NCBI RefSeq assembly: GCF_001426995.1
Contig: NZ_LMFY01000001.1
Coordinates: 492,960 to 556,959, forward strand
Length of the DNA stretch: 64,000 nucleotides
Origin: Microbacterium sp. Root553
Lineage (GTDB): Bacteria > Actinomycetota > Actinomycetes > Actinomycetales > Microbacteriaceae
Reading direction: 5' to 3'
The notes under the pieces were generated by a model. That model was not told where the DNA came from, made no database searches, and saw nothing but the letters and a program-made list of their open reading frames with translations. This document shows, piece by piece, positions 37,116-44,879 of the stretch; within the stretch, counting starts at the first letter, position 1, and every line of letters begins with the position of its first letter. A program made the position numbers and the translations under genes.

Positions 37116-37253
37116 AAGCCTCGACGATGTGGCCGAAACGTGCTGGTGGAGTACACCTCTCCTACGGTGAAGTCGCCGCCCTCGGTGTCGCTGCCGGCGC
37201 CGGTACGATCAGCGAACACCTCGACCGAGAACAATCGGATCAGGAAGTCCCTC

Positions 37254-38762
37254 TCAGCTGGCCGAACGCGTGCTCGCGACGTACGCCTGCAGGCGTCCGA
37301 ACATCTCGTGGTCGTACGGACCCCACTCGGGTCGCGGCGTCGACGGACCCCGGTAGGGCTCGTCGTCGTACCGCTGCTGGTACTCGGCGAGCGTGACCTC
37401 GAGGTCGGCCTTGATCTGCGCGTACGCCGGATCGGCGGCGACGTTGCGCATCTCCTCGGGATCCGCCTTCAGGTCGTAGAGCTCCCATTCCGGCTCGTAG
37501 ATCTCGTCCGATGCTCCGGGAACCCCGAGTCCCGCCCCGTAGAAGTAGAGGAGCTTGTACGAATCGGTGCGGATGCCGTAGTGGGCGGGAGCCGCATGGA
37601 TCGGGTCGTCATGCTCCCAGTAGCGGTAGTACATCGCGTCGGGCCAATCCGCGACCTCCTCGCCACGCAGAAGCGGAAGGAAGCTGCGCCCCTGCGAGGT
37701 GGGCAGCGCCTGTGTCGCATCGACGCCGCAGATGTCGAGGAACGTCGCAGCGAAGTCGACGTTCGTGATGATCGCCTCCGACCGCGACCCCGCCTCGATC
37801 ACCGCCGGCCAGCGCATCAGCATCGGCATCTGGAGCGACTGGTCGTACATGAGCCGCTTGTCGAACCATCCATGGTCTCCGAGGAAGAAGCCCTGGTCGG
37901 AGGTGTAGACGACCAGCGTGTTCTCGGCGAGCCCCTTCTCCTCGAGATGATCGAGGAGGCGCCCGACGTTGTCGTCGATCGACTGGATGCACTGCAGGTA
38001 GTCGCGCATGTAGATCTGGTACTTCCAGCGCATCCGCGCCTCACGGTTCTCCGGTCCGCGCAGCTCCTCGGGCATCGCGATCTTGAGATCGTCGCCACCC
38101 ATGTCGTCGGCGATCGTCATGTGCACGCCGCGGACGGCCTTGCTGCGGCTCGCGTTGTCGTCGAAGAAGGTCTCGGGCTCGGGGATCGTGCCGTCGGCGT
38201 AGAGATGCGAGTGCTTCGTGTCGGGCACCCAGGGACGATGCGGCGCCTTGTGATGAACCATCATGCAGAAGGGCTCGTCGTCATCCAGTCCGTCGATCCA
38301 CTCGAGAGAGAGATCTGTGACGATGTCGGTGGCATAGCCCTCGACGGTCGAGACGCCGTCCTCATCGATCATCTGCGGATCGACGTAGTCCCCCTGTCCG
38401 GGGAAGACCTTCCATGCGTCGAACCCCCGCGGGCGCGATACGCCCTCCTCGCCGAGGTGCCATTTGCCGAACATCGCCGTCTTGTATCCGGAATCGTGCA
38501 GAACGTCGATGAACGTGGGCACGCGATAGTCCATCTCCGTCCAGATCGACGACACTCCGTTGACGTGGCTGTACGTGCCGGTGAGGATCGACGCCCGCGA
38601 CGGAGAGCAGATCGAATTGGTGCAATACACGGCATCCATCCGCATCCCCTGGTCGGCGATCCGGTCGAGGTGCGGAGTGGAGTTGACCCGGCTGCCGTAC
38701 GCGGAGATCGCGTGAGCGGCATGGTCGTCGGACATGATGAAGATGATGTTGGGTTTCGGCAT
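37254..38762 (-). CDS. Sulfatase, Cys-type (arylsulfatase/choline-sulfatase fold)
   Basis: A 502-residue sulfatase. NIIFIMSDDHAAHAIS near the N-terminus supplies metal-binding Asp residues, and NSICSPSRASILTG near residue 55 is the C-x-P-S-R motif whose Cys is converted to formylglycine. GKWHLG near 100 and YTSDQGFFLGDHGW near 310 are further family motifs. No signal peptide is visible, so it should desulfate imported oligosaccharides in the cytoplasm. The ATG at 38762 has GAAGGAACCGG upstream; the longer frame covers the lacI gene. It is co-transcribed with the LacI regulator (26 bp) and the sugar symporter, and a formylglycine-generating enzyme gene lies 3.3 kb away. Confidence 0.94.
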   Translation of the reverse strand: MPKPNIIFIMSDDHAAHAISAYGSRVNSTPHLDRIADQGMRMDAVYCTNSICSPSRASILTGTYSHVNGVSSIWTEMDYRVPTFIDVLHDSGYKTAMFGKWHLGEEGVSRPRGFDAWKVFPGQGDYVDPQMIDEDGVSTVEGYATDIVTDLSLEWIDGLDDDEPFCMMVHHKAPHRPWVPDTKHSHLYADGTIPEPETFFDDNASRSKAVRGVHMTIADDMGGDDLKIAMPEELRGPENREARMRWKYQIYMRDYLQCIQSIDDNVGRLLDHLEEKGLAENTLVVYTSDQGFFLGDHGWFDKRLMYDQSLQMPMLMRWPAVIEAGSRSEAIITNVDFAATFLDICGVDATQALPTSQGRSFLPLLRGEEVADWPDAMYYRYWEHDDPIHAAPAHYGIRTDSYKLLYFYGAGLGVPGASDEIYEPEWELYDLKADPEEMRNVAADPAYAQIKADLEVTLAEYQQRYDDEPYRGPSTPRPEWGPYDHEMFGRLQAYVASTRSAS

Positions 38763-38788
38763 CCGGTTCCTTCGTCGAGATCGGTCGT

Positions 38789-39850
38789 TCAGTCGCCTGC
38801 TGCACCGGTGCCTGAGGCGCCGGTGTCGAGGGCGGGAGCGAGGAGGACGCACGTCGGCGCATCCTTCGCCGTGCTGGCGTCGATGATGAGACCCGCGCAG
38901 GCCTCTCCGGCCGCCGAGAGGGGCAGCCGACTGTATGTGAGGCGCGGCCAGAGACGCGGGTCGAGAGAGCCGCCTGCGAGAGCGGCGACCCTTACGCGAG
39001 GACCGTGCTGCACGGTCCAGAAGTAGGCCGCCTCGGCGTCCGCACCCCAGGAGCAGACGATCGCCGTGGATTCCGGCTCCTGATCGATCCATTCGCGAGC
39101 GGCATCCAGACGCCCGACGACGGTCGCGGCATATCCGGTGGTGCCGCCCGGGTCACGATCGAACCGAGCGAGGATCTCATCGGTGACTCCGGTGGAGAGC
39201 ACGATGAGATCGAGTCCGTTGTCGCGGGCGAGCGCCTCCATCGCCGAATTCCTCGTCCGATCAGCGCGTGATGTCACATCCGGTCGAAGGTGGAGGATCC
39301 TCGACACGCCCTCGCCGATCAGATTCTGCACGAGCTGCTCCGCGCCGGCGGCGTAGTCGAAGTCGACGCTCGACCAGATGCCCGGCGTCACTGCGGGCCC
39401 GCAGTCGAGCGCGACGAACGGAATCCTGTGCGCCATGACCTCGACCGCCAGCTCGTGTGGCACGTCGAGGTCATCGTGACCGATGAACACCAGTCCGTCG
39501 AGCAGCCCGCCGCGAACATCGTCCGTGCACCGCTCCGCCGAGTCACCGTGGAGCAGAGCGAGATGGAACCCCCGTCGAGCCAGTCCCTCACTGAGCCCTT
39601 GGGCGATCTCGGCGTATCGAGGCGTCGTCAGAGGCTTGTTCAGCAGAACTCCGATGGTGCGATTCGACCTCGCTTGCAGCGACCGCGCCAAGCCGTTGGG
39701 CACGTACCCGAGCTCGTGCGCGATCGTGCGGATGCGGGTCTTCGTCGCCTCTGCCAGAGGCAGACTGCTCTTGTCGTTCAGTGCATACGACACCGTCGAG
39801 ATCGAGACCCCCGCCCTGCTGGCGATGTCCTTCAGTGTCGGCCTGCCCAT
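38789..39850 (-). CDS. LacI-family transcriptional regulator (locus regulator 2)
   Basis: A 353-residue repressor with a canonical N-terminal HTH (TLKDIASRAGVSISTVSYALN) and hinge helix (LARSLQARSNRTIGVLL). The effector-binding domain lacks obvious truncation. It sits between the symporter (4-bp gap) and the sulfatase (26-bp gap) in the same operon. The perfect palindrome TTCAAACGTTTGAA in the symporter promoter is its probable operator, giving autoregulation of the operon. The C-terminal ~20 residues are Gly/Ala-rich. Confidence 0.93.
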   Translation of the reverse strand: MGRPTLKDIASRAGVSISTVSYALNDKSSLPLAEATKTRIRTIAHELGYVPNGLARSLQARSNRTIGVLLNKPLTTPRYAEIAQGLSEGLARRGFHLALLHGDSAERCTDDVRGGLLDGLVFIGHDDLDVPHELAVEVMAHRIPFVALDCGPAVTPGIWSSVDFDYAAGAEQLVQNLIGEGVSRILHLRPDVTSRADRTRNSAMEALARDNGLDLIVLSTGVTDEILARFDRDPGGTTGYAATVVGRLDAAREWIDQEPESTAIVCSWGADAEAAYFWTVQHGPRVRVAALAGGSLDPRLWPRLTYSRLPLSAAGEACAGLIIDASTAKDAPTCVLLAPALDTGASGTGAAGD

Positions 39851-39854
39851 GCTC

Positions 39855-41267
39855 TCATCCCACCACGACTGCGCGTCGGCTGCTCAGCTCGGCGCTGTTC
39901 GCCTCGACCGTGCGGCGGTCGAGCGGGAACCAGAACAGCAGGATGAGCGCGACGATCGCGTACAGGACGCCAGGCACGAGTGTGGCGATGGTGTAGATGC
40001 CCTGCACGGTGCCTGCCGCCTGTGTGTCGGTGCCGGCCTCGTAGCCGATGATGGCGAGGGCGTAACCTCCGAGGCCGCCGGCGAGCGCGAGCCCGAGCTT
40101 GCGTGCCCACGTGTTGATGGCATAGACCGTGCCGTCATCGCGTTGCCCCGTGCGCACTTCCTGATGGTCGACGACGTCGGTGATGATCGCCCACACCAGG
40201 AGGTTGAACATGCCCACCCCGAACCCGGCCACGATGCTGAGCACGATGAACACCCATGGCGATGTGATTCCGAGGAAGAAGAGCAACAGATAGATCGCCG
40301 CGCTCGCGAAGAGCAGCACCACGAGCATCTCCTTCTTGCCGTAGCGGCGACCGAGTGCGGCAGCGAACGGTGCGGCGATGAGCGCGGGAACGACGTTGGC
40401 GAGCGCCGCGACACCCGAGAGCGCACCGTTGTTGAAGTAGTTGAGCCAGAGGTAGGCACCCACCGAACCGGTCAACAGCGACGACAGCATCAGCACGAGG
40501 TTGCCGCCCATGAGCGAAAGGAGGGCGCGGTTGCCTGCCAGCGAACGCAGCAGGGCGGGGAACGACGCCTTCGCACGACCCGGCACCGCTCTCACGCGCT
40601 CTCGCACGAGCGAGTAGCAGATGATGTAGAAGACGAGCGCGGCGGCCGAGAAGGCGACGCCGGTCGCGAAGAACGCCGGCGGAAGCACCTGCGACACGCC
40701 GTCGACGTTCGCATAGATGAACAGAGGCGGCACGAGGGCGACGAAGATCCCCGCGAGGTTCGCCCCCACTCCACGGAAGACCGAGAGGGACGCTCGTTCT
40801 GCGGGCTCCTCACTCATCACCGAGGCGAGGGAACCGTAGGAGATGTTGACCATCGTGTAGAAGACGGACCCCCAGAGGATGTACGTCGCTGTCGCCCAGA
40901 TCAGCTTGACGGTGTAATCCCAGTCCGCCGCGAACGGCGCATACAACAGGGCGCTCACGACGACGAGGGGGATGGCCGCGCGGATGATCCAGGGACGGAA
41001 CCGCCCGGCAACCGACGGAATGTGCCGATCGAGGAACTGGCCCCAGCCGACATCGGTGAACGCGTCGAGGAGACGCACCAGCAGGAACAGGGTTCCGACG
41101 TGCGCCGGGTTCAGTCCGAGGACGTTCGTGTAGAAGATCAGGAGATAGCTCGACGCCAGGATGAACAGGAAGTCGTTGCCGAAGTCTCCGAACAGGTATC
41201 CGACCTTGTCGCGCCAGCCGAACGGCCTCGCGGTGGCGATCGCTTCTGTCGTGCTCGTGTAAGTCAT
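39855..41267 (-). CDS. GPH/MFS sugar:cation symporter
   Basis: A 470-residue transporter with about 12 membrane helices. The N-terminus KVGYLFGDFGNDFLFILASSY and the loop FTDVGWGQFLDRHIPSVAGRFRPW (in two halves) are typical of the MelB/GPH family (MFS_2), which imports oligosaccharides and glucuronides with a cation. The ATG at 41267 follows GACGAGGAGAACC. First gene of the symporter-LacI-sulfatase operon, so the cargo is probably a sulfated sugar. Confidence 0.9.
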   Translation of the reverse strand: MTYTSTTEAIATARPFGWRDKVGYLFGDFGNDFLFILASSYLLIFYTNVLGLNPAHVGTLFLLVRLLDAFTDVGWGQFLDRHIPSVAGRFRPWIIRAAIPLVVVSALLYAPFAADWDYTVKLIWATATYILWGSVFYTMVNISYGSLASVMSEEPAERASLSVFRGVGANLAGIFVALVPPLFIYANVDGVSQVLPPAFFATGVAFSAAALVFYIICYSLVRERVRAVPGRAKASFPALLRSLAGNRALLSLMGGNLVLMLSSLLTGSVGAYLWLNYFNNGALSGVAALANVVPALIAAPFAAALGRRYGKKEMLVVLLFASAAIYLLLFFLGITSPWVFIVLSIVAGFGVGMFNLLVWAIITDVVDHQEVRTGQRDDGTVYAINTWARKLGLALAGGLGGYALAIIGYEAGTDTQAAGTVQGIYTIATLVPGVLYAIVALILLFWFPLDRRTVEANSAELSSRRAVVVG

Positions 41268-41297
41268 GGTTCTCCTCGTCGAGAGCGGGCGAGAGGA

Positions 41298-41326
41298 CGA
41301 TAACCAGTTCAAACGTTTGAAGGCAA
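41298..41326 (-). promoter_or_regulatory. Promoter of the symporter-LacI-sulfatase operon with palindromic operator
   Basis: On the minus strand: TTGCCT (41326-41321), 17-bp spacer, TTATCG (41303-41298). The spacer holds the perfect 14-bp palindrome TTCAAACGTTTGAA (41308-41321), a classical LacI-family operator with central CG. Binding there would block RNA polymerase directly. Confidence 0.8.
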
Positions 41327-41397
41327 GCAGGTCCGAAAAAGAAGTCTCGTGGCCGACGCGCCGCGCTCCCGAAGCCGGACGCAGATACGATGTCGGG

Positions 41398-41754
41398 ATG
41401 CACCGCTTCCCCACATCCGTGTACGGCACCGGCGAGGAGCCGGATCCGCGTTTCTCACTCGCGAACGAGCGCACCTTCCTCGCGTGGACGCGCACGGCAC
41501 TCGCTCTGATCGCCGGCGGCGTGGCACTCGAGGTGCTCGGTCTCGATCTGCATCCCGGCTTCCGACTCGCGGCCTCGCTGGTCCTCATCGTCGCCGGCAC
41601 GGCAGTCGCGCCGCTCGCATGGTGGGAGTGGAGCAGGACGGAGCGGGCTCTGCGTCGGTCGCTGCCACTGCCCGGTGCGATATCGGCAGTCGTCCTCGGC
41701 ATCATCGTGCTCGTCGTCGGCCTGCTCGTCATCGCAGGGGTCATCTGGCGATGA
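41398..41754 (+). CDS. YidH-like DUF202 membrane protein
   Basis: A 118-residue protein with three membrane helices and the DUF202 signature DPRFSLANERTFLAWTRTALALIAGG. Function unknown; related to YidH. The ATG at 41398 gives the usual length. It overlaps the next DUF202 gene by ATGA, as in yidH-yidG pairs. Confidence 0.85.
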   Translation: MHRFPTSVYGTGEEPDPRFSLANERTFLAWTRTALALIAGGVALEVLGLDLHPGFRLAASLVLIVAGTAVAPLAWWEWSRTERALRRSLPLPGAISAVVLGIIVLVVGLLVIAGVIWR

Positions 41755-42104
41755 CGGAGTCGACGCTCTTCGATCCCGGTCTGCAGCCGGAGCGCACCGA
41801 ACTCGCCTGGCGCCGCACCGCCCTCGCCATCGCCGTCGGCTCGCTGCTCTCGCTACGAGTCCTCCCCGTGGCACTACCGGCCCCCGCCGCGGCGTTCGGC
41901 GTGATACCGGGTCTCCTCGGCCTTCTGGCGGCATGCGCGATCTGGATGGCTGCGCGTCGCCGTCAGATCCGGCTGACCGCGTTCCTGACCGGTACGTCAT
42001 CGCGCACACCGCACGGCGGTGGCCTTCTCATCTCAGTAGCGGTGCTGGCGGCCGTCTTCGGCGCGGCAGCGATCCTCTTCGTGACGATCTCGGTGCTGAC
42101 GTGA
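41751..42104 (+). CDS. YidG-like DUF202 membrane protein
   Basis: A 117-residue DUF202 protein with three membrane helices and LQPERTELAWRRTALAIAVG near the N-terminus. Coupled on both sides: ATGA with the upstream DUF202 gene and GTGA with the formylglycine-generating enzyme. A link with sulfatase maturation is suggested only by this coupling. Confidence 0.82.
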   Translation: MTESTLFDPGLQPERTELAWRRTALAIAVGSLLSLRVLPVALPAPAAAFGVIPGLLGLLAACAIWMAARRRQIRLTAFLTGTSSRTPHGGGLLISVAVLAAVFGAAAILFVTISVLT

Positions 42105-42988
42105 CCGCCGCGATGACCCGCATCCCCGCGGGGCGGCTGCTCATGGGCTCCGTCGACTTCTACCCCGAGGAAGGGCCGGTGCACGAACGCGAGATCGAGG
42201 CGTTCGATCTGGATCCGTACCCGGTGACGAATGCGGAGTACCTGCGCTTCGTCACCGAGACCGGCTACGTGACGGTCGCCGAGCGCCCCCTCGATCCTCG
42301 CGAGTTCCCGGGCGCTGATCCGGCCACGCTCGTTCCCGGTGGGCTGGTGTTCACCCCGACCGACGGCCCCGTGAATCTGAACGAGTGGCAGCGCTGGTGG
42401 CGCTGGCAGCCCGGGGCGCACTGGCGTGCGCCCGAAGGGCCAGGATCGGACGTCGACGGACGCCTCGAGCATCCGGTCGTGCAGATCGCGTTCGAGGATG
42501 CCTCGGCATACGCCGCCTGGGCGCACAAGCGGCTGCCCACCGAAGCGGAGTGGGAGTGGGCGGCTCGAGGAGGGCTCGTCGGTGCGCGTTACGCGTGGGG
42601 CGACGAGCTGCGCCCGGACGGAGAGCTCATGGCCAACACCTGGCAGGGAGACTTCCCGTACCGCAACTCCGGAGCCGCCGGCTTCATCGGAACGTCCGCG
42701 ACAGGGGCGTTCCCTGCCAATGGCTTCGGGGTTCACGACATGATCGGCAACGTCTGGGAATGGACAGCGGACACGTGGAGCGCTCGTCACAGCATGAGCC
42801 CGACGATCCAGCCCGGTGAACGCCGCAATCTTCTCGGCGTGGACGCCGGAGGTCCCCCACGTCGGGTGACCAAGGGCGGCTCGCACCTCTGCGCCCCCGA
42901 GTACTGCCGACGCTACAGGCCCGCCGCGCGAAGCTCCCAGACCGAGGACTCCGCGACCACCCATCTGGGTTTCCGCTGCGCGCGATGA
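42101..42988 (+). CDS. Formylglycine-generating enzyme (SUMF1/FGE family)
   Basis: A 295-residue enzyme that oxidises the sulfatase active-site Cys to formylglycine. TRIPAGRLLMGSVDFYPEE at the start, YPVTNAEYLRFV, RLPTEAEWEWAARGG and GNVWEWTADTW are FGE-sulfatase-fold motifs. The C-terminal CAPEYCRRYRPAAR contains the two Cys of the copper/active site that separate true FGEs from EgtB-like relatives. GTG 42101 overlaps the DUF202 stop; ATG 42113 is also possible. Its target is very likely the sulfatase at 37254-38762. Confidence 0.93.
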   Translation: MTAAMTRIPAGRLLMGSVDFYPEEGPVHEREIEAFDLDPYPVTNAEYLRFVTETGYVTVAERPLDPREFPGADPATLVPGGLVFTPTDGPVNLNEWQRWWRWQPGAHWRAPEGPGSDVDGRLEHPVVQIAFEDASAYAAWAHKRLPTEAEWEWAARGGLVGARYAWGDELRPDGELMANTWQGDFPYRNSGAAGFIGTSATGAFPANGFGVHDMIGNVWEWTADTWSARHSMSPTIQPGERRNLLGVDAGGPPRRVTKGGSHLCAPEYCRRYRPAARSSQTEDSATTHLGFRCAR

Positions 42989-43016
42989 CGGGCGCCGTGG
43001 CGGCGCGAATCGCGGA

Positions 43017-43520
43017 TCAGGTCTGGACGACGCGCACCCATGCCCGATCGACGTCGTCGGCGTCCGTGAGGTTCACCTGCACCACACCGGCGTACGGCAG
43101 CCGGTACGAGAACTCACCGGCCGGCGGATCGTCGCAGCGGAATCCCCCTTCGGCGAGCACCCGCCTCTCTCCGTCGGCCGTGACCACCTCGAACCCGACG
43201 CGATCGCCCTCGCACTGCCCCTCGACGGTGAACTGTCGATCCGCCACGAGCACAGCGGGCCCGGCGATGATCTCGCCCGACGGATCGCTGCCCTCCCCGT
43301 ACTTGAGGGCGATGCCGACCTGAGTGGGGTCCGTCTTGTCGGGATAGGCGAATGCCCCCGCAGGAGGCGCTGACGTCGCCGACGGCGACGGTGCGGATGT
43401 CGATTCCGACGCCATCGGCTCGGGAGCGTCGCCCGAGGTGCAGCCGGCGATCACGAAGGCGAGAGCCATCAGCCCGGTGGGCACGATGGCGACGGCGCGA
43501 GTGCGATTGCGAGTGTCCAT
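43017..43520 (-). CDS. Putative lipoprotein
   Basis: A 167-residue exported lipoprotein. Signal peptide residues 1-27 with lipobox FVIAGC, then a Ser/Pro/Ala-rich linker and a ~110-residue beta-rich domain with two further Cys residues (GQCEGD and GFRCDD), possibly a disulfide. No known family. It converges on the FGE gene and diverges from the next lipoprotein gene. Confidence 0.75.
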   Translation of the reverse strand: MDTRNRTRAVAIVPTGLMALAFVIAGCTSGDAPEPMASESTSAPSPSATSAPPAGAFAYPDKTDPTQVGIALKYGEGSDPSGEIIAGPAVLVADRQFTVEGQCEGDRVGFEVVTADGERRVLAEGGFRCDDPPAGEFSYRLPYAGVVQVNLTDADDVDRAWVRVVQT

Positions 43521-43651
43521 CGATCCACACTATGAACCCTCGATCACCGACCACAATGCCTTGCGGGACGCTGCAGATCTGCTATCCGCTCGATCTGGGA
43601 GTCCCGTGGGAATCGACGCGCGACGCTCGTCCCCGCCGATAGCGTCGAAGG

Positions 43652-44302
43652 ATGGATATCGACACGACACGACCTCGGGCTCGCAGTGCACGCATCCTCA
43701 CACCACTGTTCGGGATGGCCGTGACAGCTGCTCTTCTGGCGGGATGCTCGGCCCCCGTCTCGCCGACGCCGACCGTCACGCAGACGGTGACGGCACCCGC
43801 CGATCCCACGCCGAGCGCATCTCCCAGCGCGTCCCCGACCGCGGGCGCCGGCCCGTCGGGCATCGGCGACGTCGAGCTGGGCACTCCCTACGACGAGGCG
43901 GTCGCGGCAGCGGGTGCGACCCCCGCAGAAGTCTGCCCGTGGCTTGCCACGGTCGAAGCCGACGGATATACGCTGACCCTCCAGAGCCCCGAGATCCCCG
44001 AACAGGATCCGGCGGTGGTCGATCTCGTACAGGTGTCCGCCTCCCCCGCCGATCTCGAAGGCGGGCCGGCCGTCGGCCCGCTGACGGCCGAGGGGATCGG
44101 TGTCGGTTCCCGGATGGACGAGGCGCTGGCCGCGTATCCCGACGCGGTGGAGATCGAGAGCGTCGGCGATCGCCGGTACCTCGCGATCGAGTCGGAAACC
44201 GGCACCGGTTCCGTATTCCTGACTTACACGGCAGGCAGCGACATCATCTGGGCAGTCACGGCGACGACCCTCGAGAAGCCGCCGTACGAGTCCTGCGGCT
44301 GA
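43652..44302 (+). CDS. Putative lipoprotein
   Basis: A 216-residue exported protein with a basic N-terminus and signal peptide whose lipobox is LLAGC (Cys near residue 32). A Thr/Pro/Ser linker follows, then a ~145-residue domain with GTPYDEAVAAAGATP and a C-terminal Cys. The repeated GT/GS-x(n)-DEA pattern (VELGTPYDEAVAA, IGVGSRMDEALAA) suggests two tandem SmpA/OmlA-like halves. Function unknown. Confidence 0.75.
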   Translation: MDIDTTRPRARSARILTPLFGMAVTAALLAGCSAPVSPTPTVTQTVTAPADPTPSASPSASPTAGAGPSGIGDVELGTPYDEAVAAAGATPAEVCPWLATVEADGYTLTLQSPEIPEQDPAVVDLVQVSASPADLEGGPAVGPLTAEGIGVGSRMDEALAAYPDAVEIESVGDRRYLAIESETGTGSVFLTYTAGSDIIWAVTATTLEKPPYESCG

Positions 44303-44332
44303 GTGCAGCACGTCGCCTCTGCGGGCGACTCA

Positions 44333-44382
44333 TGATGCGCGATGCCGGCGACCGTCGATGCGGTCGCCGGCATCGCGCATCA
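44333..44382. terminator. Long perfect hairpin between lipoprotein and cupin genes
   Basis: A 21-bp perfect inverted repeat, arms 44333-44353 (TGATGCGCGATGCCGGCGAC plus C) and 44362-44382, 8-nt loop, between convergent genes. No T-run; it most likely acts as a bidirectional terminator. Confidence 0.8.
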
Positions 44383-44387
44383 GCGAG

Positions 44388-44774
44388 TCACGAGCCGACT
44401 GCGCGCCCGGGGTCGGCGAGAGCGGTGAAGGGAATCACGACCCACACCTTGCGCAGAGTTTCGTGAACCGTCCACCGCCCGATCCATCCCTCGGGCGTGA
44501 TGAACAACGAGCCGGCCTGCACATCGAACGTGGTTCCGTCCTCTTCCTCGATGGTGGCGGAGCCCGAGACGATCTGGCACATCTCGTGGTACTGCGGGCG
44601 GGCGCTGCGGAACGAGCCCGGCGTCACCTCCCAGACTCCGGAGCGGATGCCTTCCGGTGACTCCCACACAGTGCGGGAGGACTCGGTCTGCCCCGCGCTC
44701 TCCGCCGTGGCCTTGGCCTTGTGGTCACCGGCATCCGTAGTGGTGACGTCGTGGACGACGATTGCTCTGGTCAT
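44388..44774 (-). CDS. Cupin domain-containing protein (DUF861 type)
   Basis: A 128-residue single-domain cupin. GIRSGVWEVTPGSFRSARP then YHEMCQIVSGSATIEEEDG, and FITPEGWIGRWTVHETLRKVWV, match the cupin_3/ethanolamine-utilisation EutQ-like group. Such proteins accompany amine and opine catabolic genes. Its promoter, TTGACA-N17-AATACT, overlaps the same GntR palindrome found before the peptide ABC importer, which ties it to the catabolic cluster downstream. Confidence 0.85.
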   Translation of the reverse strand: MTRAIVVHDVTTTDAGDHKAKATAESAGQTESSRTVWESPEGIRSGVWEVTPGSFRSARPQYHEMCQIVSGSATIEEEDGTTFDVQAGSLFITPEGWIGRWTVHETLRKVWVVIPFTALADPGRAVGS

Positions 44775-44818
44775 GGTGTCCGCCTTCTCGATACTCCGGC
44801 GCGCGAGGACCGCGCACT

Positions 44819-44864
44819 CTCAGTATTTGGATCGACAATCAGATTGTCAACAATCCTACCTTCC
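44819..44864 (-). promoter_or_regulatory. Cupin promoter with GntR-type operator
   Basis: Minus strand TTGACA, 17-bp spacer, AATACT. The -35 box lies inside the palindrome ATTGTCAACAAT (44843-44854). An overlapping inverted repeat, GACAATCAGATTGTC, extends it. The divergent CDF gene starts at 44880, so the site may affect both. Confidence 0.75.
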
Positions 44865-44879
44865 TGTTACTGTCTGTCC

